From contig JBCBMY010000001.1 in NCBI GenBank assembly GCA_039822045.1, positions 1-64,000 on the forward strand: a DNA stretch of 64,000 nucleotides, read 5' to 3'. Below the pieces are notes generated by a model. That model was not told where the DNA came from. It searched no databases and worked only from the letters and a program-made list of their open reading frames with translations. Origin of the DNA: HLUCCA09 sp039822045. Its GTDB lineage: Bacteria > Pseudomonadota > Alphaproteobacteria > Rhodobacterales > Rhodobacteraceae. Position numbers and translations under genes: made by a program. Below, in pieces: positions 25,381 to 34,873 of the stretch (positions are counted from its first letter, which is position 1; each line of letters opens with the position of its first letter).

Positions 25381-26547
25381 TCAGCCGCCGCTTTCGCCGG
25401 TCGCACCGGCGCCGTTCGCGGCCTCGTGACCGGGCACGGCGCCGCCAAACCCCTCTTGCTCGGCGGCCCGACGGATGTCGACCGTCGACGCAACGCGGGC
25501 CGCCAGACGATCGGAGAAGCCCGCCTGCGCGAGCTGGAAGGCAAGCTTGATGGCTGCCGAGACGCCCGTTGCGTCTGCACCGCCATGGGATTTCACGATT
25601 GTGCCGTTGAGACCCAGAAAGACCCCGCCATTCACGCGCCGCGGGTCGATCCGTTTGGAGAGGCGGCGCAGCGAAGTGTAGGCCAGGAGCGCCGCAATCC
25701 GTGAGAGCGGCGAGTGCCGGAATGCCTCGCTCAGAAACGCGCGGATCAGCGAGGCCGTGCCTTCGGCGGTCTTCAGCGCAACGTTTCCGGTGAAGCCGTC
25801 GGTGACGATCACGTCGACCCGTCCCGAGGGAATGTCACCGCCCTCGACGAACCCCACGAAATCGAAGTCGGCCCGAAGCGCGGCTTCGGCCAACAGCGCG
25901 TGGGCCGCCTTCAATTCGGCCCGGCCCTTATGCTCTTCGGTTCCGACATTCAGAAGGCCGACGCGGGGCCGCTCGATGCCGATGCCATTGCGCGCATACG
26001 AGGTGCCCATCAGCGCGTATTGCAGCAGGTCCTCCTGATCGGCGCGGATGTCGGCGCCCACATCGAGCATGACTGAGAAGCCGCTCTCGGACCGGGTCGG
26101 CCAAAGGCAGGCGATGGCCGGGCGGTTGACCCCGGGCAGCTTGCGCAGCCGGACCATGCTGAGGAGCATCAGCGCGCCCGTATTGCCGCAAGACACCGCG
26201 ACGGTGGCTTCGCCGGCGCGCACGCTTTCGATTGCCGACCACATGGAAGAGCCCTGGCCCTGGCGCATGACGGTCGAGGGTTTCTCGTCCATCGTCACCA
26301 CATCGTCGGCGTGGCGGATGACGCACCGGTCGGTCAGCTTGCGGCGGGCCACAAGCGGCGTCAGCTCGTCCTTGCGGCCGTGCACGACGAAGGCGATCTC
26401 GGGATTCTTCTGGGCAGATTTGGCCATGCCGGCCACAATGGCCGACGGGCCTTCGTCTCCCCCCATCGCGTCAACGCTGATCACGATTTTACCGGCCAGT
26501 TCAGCGGGCAGGGCGCGGGTCGGGTCAGCCGGGGCAGACGGGTCCAT
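25381..26547 (-). CDS. plsX: Phosphate acyltransferase
   Basis: The 388-aa PlsX makes acyl-phosphate from acyl-ACP for phospholipid synthesis. Family segments are ISVDAMGGDEGP, VSCGNTGALM, LLNVGTEEHKG, DVIVTDGFTGNVALKT and GLNGTIVKSHGGAD. The start is uncertain: ATG 26547 is used, ATG 26565 is in frame and neither has a clear ribosome-binding site. The C-terminal tail is Gly/Ala-rich. Confidence 0.94.
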   Translation of the reverse strand: MDPSAPADPTRALPAELAGKIVISVDAMGGDEGPSAIVAGMAKSAQKNPEIAFVVHGRKDELTPLVARRKLTDRCVIRHADDVVTMDEKPSTVMRQGQGSSMWSAIESVRAGEATVAVSCGNTGALMLLSMVRLRKLPGVNRPAIACLWPTRSESGFSVMLDVGADIRADQEDLLQYALMGTSYARNGIGIERPRVGLLNVGTEEHKGRAELKAAHALLAEAALRADFDFVGFVEGGDIPSGRVDVIVTDGFTGNVALKTAEGTASLIRAFLSEAFRHSPLSRIAALLAYTSLRRLSKRIDPRRVNGGVFLGLNGTIVKSHGGADATGVSAAIKLAFQLAQAGFSDRLAARVASTVDIRRAAEQEGFGGAVPGHEAANGAGATGESGG

Positions 26548-26617
26548 GGCGGGTACGGGCTGCATGGGCGCGGCGCCGCCCGTGGGGTCTCGGCCCGCGC
26601 GCGGCGTCACGGGTGGC

Positions 26618-26824
26618 TCAGGCCGCGTCGTCGTCGATGTCGATCTCGTCGACCATCGCCACCACTTCGCGGTCGTCATAGTGGCCGCAAGCGGGGCAGA
26701 CATGGTGCGGGCGCTTCAGCTCACCGCAATTCGAGCATTCGCCGGGATTGCCCGCCGTCAACGCGTGATGGGCACGGCGCATGTTGCGACGAGATCTCGT
26801 AACCTTGTTCTGAGGGACAGCCAT
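26618..26824 (-). CDS. rpmF: 50S ribosomal protein L32
   Basis: The 68-aa L32 begins MAVPQNKVTRSRRNMRRAHH and carries a zinc-ribbon of four cysteines, C30, C33, C43 and C46, so it is the zinc-binding (C+) form. It is the first gene of the lipid-synthesis unit. The 171-nt gap to yceD upstream is likely to hold its promoter, though I did not recognise a clear one. Confidence 0.97.
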   Translation of the reverse strand: MAVPQNKVTRSRRNMRRAHHALTAGNPGECSNCGELKRPHHVCPACGHYDDREVVAMVDEIDIDDDAA

Positions 26825-26995
26825 GTCTCAACCTCGGGTCTGGGCCGGGCCGGGCCGATCGAGGCTCTGCCGGCGAAGGATTCGCGGTGCGGCGCGTCGT
26901 AGGCCGCTGGTGTTCGTCATTCAAGCCGTAATGGCCGTGCCGTGTCGGGAATGAGCGGCGGAACATACGCATATTTGTCGCGCGTGCAAGCCTTC

Positions 26996-27547
26996 TTATT
27001 CGCCATTCGGCCCTTCGAGCCGCTTCTTCAAGTCTGCGAGGCCGGCGAAGGGTTTCTCGGCCTCCTCCTCGCCGATGGGCGCAGCGCCCGGTGGGGTGGC
27101 GGACATCTCGCCGAGTGCGGCGCCGTCGGCTCGGGGAAAGGGTGGCAGGGCAAGCGCCAGCGCTTCTTCTGCAAGGGCCGCAATGTCGAGGACATCCGGC
27201 AGCGCCTCGGCGCTATCATCCTCGGGGATTTCGGCTTCGGCTTCAGCTGGCGGAGCCCAGTCCGCCAGGTAGCGGCGCGTGAGCGTCTCGTCGATCCGGG
27301 TCGTTACGGGATCGAGCGTGATGGCACAGGGTTGCACCACGGTTGCCCCGAGCTCTGCATCGAGTTGCCAGTCGCGGCGGCCGAGCGGGGTGAGTGTCCC
27401 CTCCAGACGCATCTTGCGCAATCCAAGCAGATCGAGCCGCCCTCGGATTTCGTCGACCGCGCTTGGATTTGGCCGGTACGAGATTGTGGCAGACTTGCCC
27501 GGCGGAAGGGATGTGAGGCGGATCACGGTCTCGGGCGCGCGAGCCAT
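26996..27547 (-). CDS. yceD: YceD-family (DUF177) protein
   Basis: The 183-aa DUF177 protein is linked by genome context to rpmF and implicated in rRNA/ribosome metabolism in the family at large. The central segment LRLEGTL-like (MRLEGTLTPLGRRDWQLDAEL) and the cysteine in VVQPCAITLDPV are family-typical; the middle and tail are acidic (EAEAEIPEDDSAE). ATG 27547 has an AAGGAA ribosome-binding site. bamE is divergent. Confidence 0.85.
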   Translation of the reverse strand: MARAPETVIRLTSLPPGKSATISYRPNPSAVDEIRGRLDLLGLRKMRLEGTLTPLGRRDWQLDAELGATVVQPCAITLDPVTTRIDETLTRRYLADWAPPAEAEAEIPEDDSAEALPDVLDIAALAEEALALALPPFPRADGAALGEMSATPPGAAPIGEEEAEKPFAGLADLKKRLEGPNGE

Positions 27548-27654
27548 CGGGGCGTTCCTTCGCTTGAACAGCTTCAGTGTGGTAGTGTAAGCCCTCATGC
27601 AATCGGTGGCCTGGGGTCAAGCCCCGGTCGCGGTGGTGAGGGACGGAGTTGCGA

Positions 27655-28140
27655 ATGAGGGCACGACACCCGGATGCGGGCGGGCGACGGCGCCCGGCTC
27701 TCCGTCGTGCCATCGGTGCGGTCGCCCTCGTCTCGGCCCTGTCCGCCTGTACAGCCCAGTTTCGCAACCACGGTTACACGCCCTCCGAGGCCGAGCTTGC
27801 CGAGATTGTGGTCGGCCGCGACACCCGCGAAACGGTGGCCAGTGCGGTGGGCACGCCCACTTCTGGCGGCGTGCTGCAGGATACCGGCTATTACTACGTG
27901 TCCCAGCGGGTGCGCAGCTACGGAATCCGTGAAGACGAGGTGGTGGACCGTCAGATCGTAGCCATCACGTTTGACGGGCAGGGCGTGGTGCGCAACATCG
28001 AGCGCTATTCGCTGCAAGACGGCAATGTTGTCGCTCTGTCGCGCCGCGTGACCGACAGCAATGTCGAGGGCGTCGGTTTCCTGCGTCAGCTGGCCGGTAA
28101 CCTCGGGCGGATTGCGCCCACGACGACCACGCCGCAATAG
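27655..28140 (+). CDS. bamE: Outer-membrane assembly lipoprotein BamE
   Basis: The 161-aa SmpA/OmlA-family lipoprotein is an accessory subunit of the BAM outer-membrane protein insertion complex. The N-terminal basic region is followed by a lipobox VSALSAC, so the protein is lipidated. The BamE fold is seen in VGRDTRETVASAVGTPTSGGV and YYYVSQRV ... VAITFDGQGVVRNIE. ATG 27655 has GGAG upstream. Divergent from yceD, as in related genomes. Confidence 0.92.
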   Translation: MRARHPDAGGRRRPALRRAIGAVALVSALSACTAQFRNHGYTPSEAELAEIVVGRDTRETVASAVGTPTSGGVLQDTGYYYVSQRVRSYGIREDEVVDRQIVAITFDGQGVVRNIERYSLQDGNVVALSRRVTDSNVEGVGFLRQLAGNLGRIAPTTTTPQ

Positions 28141-28187
28141 GGCGGGCGCGACCGCCCGATCGGGCCGCCGCGCAACGGTGCGGTCGG

Positions 28188-28640
28188 TCAGGCCTCGCTG
28201 CTCTCTTCGGGCTCGAACTTCAGCGCCACACCGTTGATGCAATAGCGCAGGCCGGTCGGCGCCGGCCCGTCGGGAAAGACATGGCCGAGATGCCCGTCGC
28301 AGCGGTCACAATGCACCTCGGTCCGGCGCATGAACCAGCTGTTGTCTTCACTCTCGCCCACCCGCGCGCCCTCTTTGGGGGCATAGAAGCTGGGCCAGCC
28401 CGTGCCGCTCTCGAACTTGGTCTTCTGATCGAAGAGCGGCGCTCCGCAGGCAGCACAGGCGAAGATGCCCGGCCCTTTGGGGAAGTTGTCATGGGTTCCG
28501 GCCCGCTCGGTTCCATGCCGGCGCATCACCTTGTAGCCGAGATCGCCCAGCTGCGCCTTCCACTCCGCGTCCGTCTTGGTGACCTTGTCGTCTGCGAGGG
28601 CGGCGGTGGCTTGCATGCCGGTCAAGCTCTGGTCGGTCAT
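28188..28640 (-). CDS. msrB: Peptide-methionine (R)-S-oxide reductase
   Basis: The 150-aa MsrB repairs methionine-R-sulfoxide in proteins. Zinc ligands are C62, C65, C111 and C114, and the catalytic cysteine is C134 in RYCINGVAL. ESGTGWPSF and HLGHVFPDGP are family signatures. No signal peptide is present, so it is cytoplasmic. A strong AAGGAG precedes ATG 28640. Divergent from the acyltransferase gene. Confidence 0.96.
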   Translation of the reverse strand: MTDQSLTGMQATAALADDKVTKTDAEWKAQLGDLGYKVMRRHGTERAGTHDNFPKGPGIFACAACGAPLFDQKTKFESGTGWPSFYAPKEGARVGESEDNSWFMRRTEVHCDRCDGHLGHVFPDGPAPTGLRYCINGVALKFEPEESSEA

Positions 28641-28782
28641 GTTTGGCTTCTCCTTGTCAACGAAACGTCACGAAGTGCGGCTTTAGGGTCGCGACGTTCT
28701 GGGTTGCCCCAGATGTAAGCTTGGCCGGGCGATCCGCCAACCTTACATCGAACGCAGCCCTGTGATGGCGGAGAGAGTGCCC

Positions 28783-29517
28783 ATGTTGAACCTGCGCAAG
28801 GGCCGCTATGCGGCACGGTTCGTCTCGACGGCCGAAGATCTGGACGCGGCGTTGGCGCTGCGGGCCCTGTGTTTTCGGGGCGGCGCGCCCGACGGGGACG
28901 AATTCGACAAGGTCTGTCATCACGCGCTGGTGGAGGAGGTCAGGACGGGCCGGCTCGTCTGCACCTTCCGCATGCTCCCGCTCGCTGGCGGCACCGAGAT
29001 CGGCCAGAGCTATTCTGCCCAGCACTACGACCTGGCCCGGCTCGAGACATTCGAAGGGCCGATGGTGGAAATGGGGCGGTTCTGCATCCATCCTGACGTG
29101 AAGGACGCCGACGTTCTGCGCGTCGCCTGGGGCGCGATGACCCGCTTTGTCGATGAGGCCGGTGTCGCGATGCTGTTTGGCTGCTCGTCGTTCCACGGGA
29201 CCGAGGCGGACGGCTATCTCGACGCGTTTGCGCTGCTCCGGGACCGGCATCTGGCGCCGAAGCGGTGGCTGCCGCGGGTCAAGGCGCCGAACGTGTTCCG
29301 GTTCGCGCGCGGACGGGCAGCCCCGAAGACGCCGGACGCAAAGCGCGCCATGCTCGGCATGCCGCCGCTCCTGCGGACCTATCTGTTGATGGGCGGATGG
29401 GTCAGCGACCATGCGGTTGTGGATCGCGATTTGGGCACGCTTCACGTCTTCACCGGCCTGGAAATCGCGGCGATCCCGCCGGCGCGCGCCCGTCTCCTGC
29501 GCGGGGTGGCCGGCTAG
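28783..29517 (+). CDS. olsB: L-ornithine N-alpha-acyltransferase (ornithine lipid synthesis)
   Basis: The 244-aa GNAT-like acyltransferase would transfer a 3-hydroxyacyl chain from ACP to ornithine, giving lyso-ornithine lipid. The segments GRYAARFVSTAEDLDAALALR, LCFRG and VEMGRFCIHPD fit the OlsB family. The second enzyme, OlsA, is not adjacent. ATG 28783 has GGAGAG upstream; ATG 28765 and GTG 28762 are in-frame alternatives. Confidence 0.85.
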   Translation: MLNLRKGRYAARFVSTAEDLDAALALRALCFRGGAPDGDEFDKVCHHALVEEVRTGRLVCTFRMLPLAGGTEIGQSYSAQHYDLARLETFEGPMVEMGRFCIHPDVKDADVLRVAWGAMTRFVDEAGVAMLFGCSSFHGTEADGYLDAFALLRDRHLAPKRWLPRVKAPNVFRFARGRAAPKTPDAKRAMLGMPPLLRTYLLMGGWVSDHAVVDRDLGTLHVFTGLEIAAIPPARARLLRGVAG

Positions 29518-29562
29518 CCCCTGGCCCTTGCGCATCGGGATGCGCGGGGCTAGCTCCCGGCC

Positions 29563-31404
29563 ATGTCCGGCGCGCCCCTTTTGCAGCTTTCCGACCTCTC
29601 GCTTGGCTTTGGCGCCGACCGGCTGTTCGACGCGCTCGATCTTGTGGTGCATCCGGGCGACCGGATCGCGCTTGTGGGACGCAACGGGTCGGGCAAGTCG
29701 ACCCTGATGAAGGTGATGGCCGGGCGGGTTGAGCCCGACGGTGGCGCCCGGACCGTCCCACAGGGCGTCTCGGTAGGATATATGGAGCAGGAGCCTGACC
29801 TTGCGGGCTATGCGACGCTGGGCGATTTTGCCGCCGACGCCCTGGGGCCCTCCGACCTGTGGCGTGTCGAGGCGGCGGCGGAGGGGCTTGGGCTGAAGCT
29901 CGAAGCGGATCCGGCCACGGCCTCGGGGGGCGAGCGGCGGCGGGCGGCCCTTGCGCGCCTGCTGGCCGAGGAGGCGCAACTGCTCCTCCTCGACGAGCCC
30001 ACCAACCATCTCGACATCACGGCGATCCGGTGGCTTGAGGATCGACTGGCCGCGACATCGCGGGCCTTCGTTCTGATTTCTCACGACCGTGCGTTTCTGA
30101 GCCGGCTGTCGCGGGCAACGCTGTGGCTCGACAGGGGCATGGTGCGCCGGCAGGAGCGCGGGTTCGACGCCTTCGAGGTCTGGCGTGAAAAGGTCTGGGA
30201 CGAGGAGGACGCCGCGCGCCACAAGCTCGACCGCCGGATCAAGGCCGAAGCCCGCTGGGCCGTTGAAGGCATCAGCGCCCGGCGCAAGCGCAACCAGGGC
30301 CGGGTGCGGCGGCTGCAGCAGATGCGGGCCGAGCGGGCATCGCAGATCAATCGACAAGGCGTGGCCGCGATGGCGCTGGAAGGTGCCAAGCCAACTGGCA
30401 AGCTGGTGGCCGAGGCCAAGGGGATCGGCAAGCGCTTTGGCGACAGCGCGGTGATCCGCGATTTCTCGATCCGGCTGGCGCGCGGCGAGCGATTGGCCCT
30501 GGTCGGCCCGAACGGATCGGGCAAGACGACGCTTCTGAAAATGCTCACGGGCGAGATGGTGCCCGATACGGGCGAGATCCGACACGGCACGAACCTCGAG
30601 ATCGCGGTGTTCGATCAGACCCGCTCGGCACTCGATCCCGACGCCACGCTCTGGGAAAGCCTGACAGGCGACAGCGCGATGCGCATCTCGGGGCGGGCAG
30701 ATCAGGTGATGGTGCGCGGCGAGCCACGCCATGTGGTGAGCTACCTCAAGGATTTCCTCTTCACCGACGAGCAGGCCCGCGCGCCGGTGCGCGCGCTTTC
30801 CGGGGGCGAGCGGGCGCGGCTTCTGCTCGCGCGGCTGATGGCGCAGCCATCCAACCTGCTGGTGCTCGACGAACCCACCAACGACCTCGACATCGAGACG
30901 CTCGATCTGTTGCAGGAGCTGGTCTCGGACTTTGATGGAACGGTGATCCTGGTCAGTCACGACCGGGATTTCCTCGACCGCACTGCAACGACGACGGTGG
31001 CGCTGGAGCTGGAGGGGGGTGGACGGGCCACGATCTACGCTGGCGGATGGTCGGACATGGAGGCGCAGCGCGCCGCGTCGGGGCAGGGGGCGCCTGCTGC
31101 TGCCAAGGACAAACCCGGGTCGAAGCCTGTCCCGCGCGAGAAATTGGCTCCGAAACCCGTGAAGACCGGGCTGAGCTTCACTGAGAAGCACAGGCTGGAG
31201 GAGTTGCCAGACGAGATTGCCCGGCTTGAGGCCGAGATCGGCAAGCTAGAGGGCCTTCTCGCCGATCCCGACCTTTATTCCCGCGAGCCGGTGAAGTTCG
31301 CCAAGGCCACCGCGGCGCTGACGGAGCGGCAGGAGAAGCTCGCCGCGGCCGAGGAAGAATGGCTTTCGCTTGAGGAACGGGCCGAGGCGGCCTCGGGCGC
31401 GTGA
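29563..31404 (+). CDS. uup: ABC-F ATPase, Uup-type
   Basis: The 613-aa soluble ABC-F protein carries two nucleotide-binding domains. The first Walker A is GRNGSGKS, with a signature altered to ASGGERR. The second Walker A is GPNGSGKT, with LSGGERA. Each has LLLLDEPTNHLD or LVLDEPTNDLD and an ISHDR/VSHDR switch. A charged linker follows the first domain, and a Lys/Pro-rich segment plus a coiled coil forms the C terminus, as in Uup. It acts on the ribosome or branched DNA; it has no membrane domain. Confidence 0.88.
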   Translation: MSGAPLLQLSDLSLGFGADRLFDALDLVVHPGDRIALVGRNGSGKSTLMKVMAGRVEPDGGARTVPQGVSVGYMEQEPDLAGYATLGDFAADALGPSDLWRVEAAAEGLGLKLEADPATASGGERRRAALARLLAEEAQLLLLDEPTNHLDITAIRWLEDRLAATSRAFVLISHDRAFLSRLSRATLWLDRGMVRRQERGFDAFEVWREKVWDEEDAARHKLDRRIKAEARWAVEGISARRKRNQGRVRRLQQMRAERASQINRQGVAAMALEGAKPTGKLVAEAKGIGKRFGDSAVIRDFSIRLARGERLALVGPNGSGKTTLLKMLTGEMVPDTGEIRHGTNLEIAVFDQTRSALDPDATLWESLTGDSAMRISGRADQVMVRGEPRHVVSYLKDFLFTDEQARAPVRALSGGERARLLLARLMAQPSNLLVLDEPTNDLDIETLDLLQELVSDFDGTVILVSHDRDFLDRTATTTVALELEGGGRATIYAGGWSDMEAQRAASGQGAPAAAKDKPGSKPVPREKLAPKPVKTGLSFTEKHRLEELPDEIARLEAEIGKLEGLLADPDLYSREPVKFAKATAALTERQEKLAAAEEEWLSLEERAEAASGA

Positions 31405-31417
31405 GGGGGCGCAGCGC

Positions 31418-32005
31418 TTAGCGGATCAGGGTCATTGTGCCCTGACCGATCCGCACCTCGGCGAACCGGCTGAGATAGGACATGCCAAGGAGTGACCCCG
31501 ACATCTCGCCGCCATTGACGAGTGCCGGAACGCCGCGCTCCACAATCCCGCCAATTGCCACCTCGTCGAGCCACACTCGAGCCGTTCGAACCGTGCCGTT
31601 GGCCGTCCGGGCCACGCCGTCATAGGGCATACCGTCGGGGTCGAGGCCGACCCGTCGGGCATCGCCCGAGGAGAGCACGAGGTCGGTGGCCCCGGTGTCC
31701 ACGACAAAGCGGATCGGCGTGCCGTTGACGCTGGCCGTCATGTGGTAGTGGCCGTCCGGGCTCATCGGGATCTCGACCCGGCCCTCCTCGGCGAAGACCG
31801 ACTGACGGGGCATCACCGTGTCCTGAATGTCCGACCACAGGCCGTAGGCGGCGACGACCCCGATGAAGATTAGGGCCCAGATCCCTGCATTCCGAAGGCC
31901 CTGGCCCATGTTCGAGCGGCCGGTCAGAAAGAGCGACCCCGCAATCACCGAGCCCAACAGGACAAGGTAGATGAGGGACGCTGTGTCGTCGGCTGAGAAG
32001 GGCAT
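31418..32005 (-). CDS. Retropepsin-like aspartic protease (TIGR02281 type)
   Basis: The 195-aa protein has two N-terminal hydrophobic segments (about 9-30 and 38-56) and a C-terminal retropepsin-like domain. The active-site motif is FVVDTGATDLVLS, followed by the flap-region ANGTVRTARVWLDEVAIGG and LLGMSYLSRF. It is probably an inner-membrane protein with a periplasmic, homodimer-forming protease domain. The substrate is unknown. It converges on uup. Confidence 0.85.
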   Translation of the reverse strand: MPFSADDTASLIYLVLLGSVIAGSLFLTGRSNMGQGLRNAGIWALIFIGVVAAYGLWSDIQDTVMPRQSVFAEEGRVEIPMSPDGHYHMTASVNGTPIRFVVDTGATDLVLSSGDARRVGLDPDGMPYDGVARTANGTVRTARVWLDEVAIGGIVERGVPALVNGGEMSGSLLGMSYLSRFAEVRIGQGTMTLIR

Positions 32006-32064
32006 GAGGGGCTCCGTATCGCGGGCCTTACAAATAGGCGCTGGCCCGGCGGATGCCAGAGGGA

Positions 32065-32697
32065 TCAGCCCGGCGCATAGCCAGCGCCGGCCAGACCATC
32101 CAGAACGAACTGGACCGAGAGCGCCGCAAGGAGCATCCCGAGAAGCCGGGTGACGACGAGCACCCCGGTTTGGCCTAGCACACGTTCGATTGGGCCGGCG
32201 ACCAGTGCGAGGGCAAGCACCATCGCCACCACAACTGCCATGACGCCGTGAACCGTCAGAAGGTGGATCAGTACCCCGCCCTCGGGTGCTCCGCCCGCCA
32301 GCAGGATCATCGAGGCGATGGCGCCGGGGCCCGCGATCAGGGGAATGGCGAGCGGGAAAACGGAGGGATCGGGGCGGTTCTCCTCTTCTTGGGCGTTCTT
32401 CTGGCGGCGCTCGGTGCGGCGCTCGAAGAGCATGTCGAGCGCGGTCAGAAACAACAGGAGGCCGCCGGCGATCCGAAAGGCGGGCATCGAGATGCCGACG
32501 AAGCTCAAGACCGCCTCGCCCGCAAGGCCGAAGAGCGTGAGGACGGCAAACGCAATCACGCAGGCGCGCAGGGCGATCCTGCGCCGGCGATCGACGCTGT
32601 CGCCGGCGGTCAGCGCAACGAAGAGCGGCGCCAGACCGATCGGGTCGATCACCACAAAGAGGGTGACGAAGGCGGACAGCGCGAAAGCAGGATCCAT
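32065..32697 (-). CDS. MarC-family membrane protein
   Basis: The 210-aa integral membrane protein has about six hydrophobic segments. MarC-like segments are FVVIDPIGLAPLFVALT and FPLAIPLIAGPGAIASMILL. It is wrongly linked to antibiotic resistance in older annotation; the biochemical role is unsettled. ATG 32697 gives a typical N-terminus. The protease gene follows it on the same strand after 59 nt. Confidence 0.87.
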   Translation of the reverse strand: MDPAFALSAFVTLFVVIDPIGLAPLFVALTAGDSVDRRRRIALRACVIAFAVLTLFGLAGEAVLSFVGISMPAFRIAGGLLLFLTALDMLFERRTERRQKNAQEEENRPDPSVFPLAIPLIAGPGAIASMILLAGGAPEGGVLIHLLTVHGVMAVVVAMVLALALVAGPIERVLGQTGVLVVTRLLGMLLAALSVQFVLDGLAGAGYAPG

Positions 32698-32968
32698 GGT
32701 GGCGAGAAAGCAGGTCGCATGCCGCGCTGCAAGCGCCGTCATCGGCAAGCCGGCCCGACATCGAGAAGGGCGAAAGCCGAACGACGCCACGGTCACTTCG
32801 CAGCTGAGGACCTGTGACTCGCGCGTCTTCACAAGAGATCACCCGAATCTGGGAGGGAGGGATTATTTTACAGAGCGCTGCGGCACGTTCTTAATGTAGA
32901 TCGAGGGTGGACAATTGAGTCCTGAGTCCCTGCGCCTCCGCCAACGCCCGGCTGGACAGACCAATCGC

Positions 32969-34828
32969 TCAGGCGACAGTCTTCTCGGCTGCTTCGAGTC
33001 TCTCGGCTGCCCGAAGCCACAGTGCCTCGGCCTTTTCGATGGCGTCCATGACCTCGGCATACTTGGCCTGCCAGGCATTTCGCTTGCCCACCATGTCGTC
33101 TTCATAGACGGCCGGGTCGCCAAGACGCCGCGCCAGTTCCTCGCGCATCCCCTCGAGCTTTTCCATCCGTGCCTCGCACTTGCGCACCTCCGAGCGGAGT
33201 TCGAGAACCTGAGCCTGGCTGACGCGCTTAGCCGGCTTGGGCTTGTCCCGTTTCTCGCCGCCCGACCCGTCCTGGCCCAGGAGCATGCGCCGATAGCTTT
33301 CCAGGTCACCCTCGTAGGGCGCCACGCGGCCGCCCTTCACGAGCCATAGCCGGTCGGCCACGAGCGACAGAAGGTGCATGTCGTGGCTGACGAGAATAAC
33401 GGCGCCTGTATAGGCCGTCAGCGCTTCGACGAGGGCCTCTCGGCTCTCGATATCGAGGTGGTTCGTAGGCTCGTCGAGGATCAGGAGATGCGGCGCGTCG
33501 ATCGTGGCGAGGAGGAGCGACAGCCGCGCCTTCTGGCCCCCAGACAGGCGCCCGACCTCCGTGTCCACCTGGTCGGCGCCGAGCCCGAACCCTGCCAGGC
33601 GCGCCCGCAGCTTGGCTGGAGCTTCGCCGGGGCGGGTGCGGGCGATATGCTCCAGTGGCGTTTCCTCGATGCGCAGCTCGTCGACCTGGTGCTGAGCGAA
33701 GAACCCGATCCTCAGCTTCGACGTAAACGTGAGGCGGCCGCCCATCGGCTCAAGCCGGTGAGACAAGAGCTTCGACAAGGTCGACTTGCCCTCGCCGTTG
33801 CGGCCGAGAAGGGCGATCCGGTCGTCCTGATCGATGCGCAGGTCGAGCCGTTTCAGGACCGGGGCGCCGCCATAGCCGACGGACGCCGACTCGGACACCA
33901 CAATGGGCGGCGAGAGCTCCTCTGGTTCGGGAAAGGTGAAGGCCTTGAGGGCTGCCTCCTGCGGAGTGGTGATCGGCTTCATTTTTTCGATCATCTTCAG
34001 CCGGCTCTGGGCCTGGACGGCCTTCGACGCCTTATAGCGGAAGCGGTCGACGAAGCTTTGCAGGTGCGCGCGGCGTGCCTCCTGCTTTCGCCGCTCGGCT
34101 TCGGCCACGGCGATGCGGGCAGCGCGCGTCTCAGCAAACGTGTCATACGCGCCGGAATAAAGGGTCAGCTTGCGGTCCTCGAGATGGAGGATGTGGCTGA
34201 CGGCACGATTCAAAAGGCCGCGGTCGTGGCTGATCACGATGACCGTGTGGGGATAGCGGGCCAGATAGCTTTCCAGCCAGAGCGCGCCCTCGAGATCGAG
34301 ATAGTTGGTCGGTTCGTCGAGCAGCAGCAGGTCCGGCGCGGCGAAGAGAACGGCGGCGAGGGCCACGCGCATGCGCCAGCCGCCCGAGAAGGCCGAGCAG
34401 GGCATGGCTTGTTCTTCGGCCGTGAAACCGAGGCCGCGGAGGATCGAAGAGGCGCGCGCCTCAGCCGACCAGGCGTCGATATCGGCGAGCCGGGTCTGGA
34501 TATCGGCGATGCGGGCGGGGTCGGCCGCCGTGTCGGCCTCTGCGAGAAGCGAGGCACGTTCGGTGTCGGCGGCGAGCACTGTGTCGATCAGCGACACCTC
34601 GTTGCCCGGCACCTCCTGCGCAACGCCGCCGACGCGGGCGCGAGAAGGCAACTGGATCGAGCCGCCTTCCAGGGTCAGCTCCCCCCGGATCAGACGAAAG
34701 AGCGTGGTCTTGCCGGCACCGTTGCGGCCGACAAGGCCCACCTTGTGGCCCGTCGGGATCTGGGCCGAAGCCTGGTCGAAGAGGGGGCGGCCCTCGACCG
34801 AATAGACAATGTCGCTGATCCGGAGCAT
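32969..34828 (-). CDS. ABC-F ATPase, YheS-type
   Basis: The 619-aa soluble ABC-F protein has two nucleotide-binding domains (Walker A GRNGAGKT and GRNGEGKS; signatures FSGGWRM and LSGGQKA). Between them lies the Lys/Arg-rich linker with QSFVDRFRYKASKAVQAQSRLKMIEKM, typical of the YheS/EF-3-like group. A basic C-terminal coiled coil follows. It is likely ribosome-associated. ATG 34828 is preferred over the in-frame GTG 34843. It is the second ABC-F gene within 4 kb. Confidence 0.88.
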   Translation of the reverse strand: MLRISDIVYSVEGRPLFDQASAQIPTGHKVGLVGRNGAGKTTLFRLIRGELTLEGGSIQLPSRARVGGVAQEVPGNEVSLIDTVLAADTERASLLAEADTAADPARIADIQTRLADIDAWSAEARASSILRGLGFTAEEQAMPCSAFSGGWRMRVALAAVLFAAPDLLLLDEPTNYLDLEGALWLESYLARYPHTVIVISHDRGLLNRAVSHILHLEDRKLTLYSGAYDTFAETRAARIAVAEAERRKQEARRAHLQSFVDRFRYKASKAVQAQSRLKMIEKMKPITTPQEAALKAFTFPEPEELSPPIVVSESASVGYGGAPVLKRLDLRIDQDDRIALLGRNGEGKSTLSKLLSHRLEPMGGRLTFTSKLRIGFFAQHQVDELRIEETPLEHIARTRPGEAPAKLRARLAGFGLGADQVDTEVGRLSGGQKARLSLLLATIDAPHLLILDEPTNHLDIESREALVEALTAYTGAVILVSHDMHLLSLVADRLWLVKGGRVAPYEGDLESYRRMLLGQDGSGGEKRDKPKPAKRVSQAQVLELRSEVRKCEARMEKLEGMREELARRLGDPAVYEDDMVGKRNAWQAKYAEVMDAIEKAEALWLRAAERLEAAEKTVA

Positions 34829-34873
34829 GGCCGCGTTTGGCACCCCATATGCGGAACTGTCAACGCCATGCGT

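Noticed and set aside
28140..28157. Hairpin GGGCGG/CCGCCC after bamE as an intrinsic terminator
   Set aside because: No T-run follows; such 6-bp GC stems are common by chance in this composition.
28657..31191. 844-codon open frame on the minus strand opposite olsB and uup
   Set aside because: It lies opposite two clear genes, and its translation (many His/Arg/Pro/Gln, no domains) is typical of antisense frames in GC-rich DNA.
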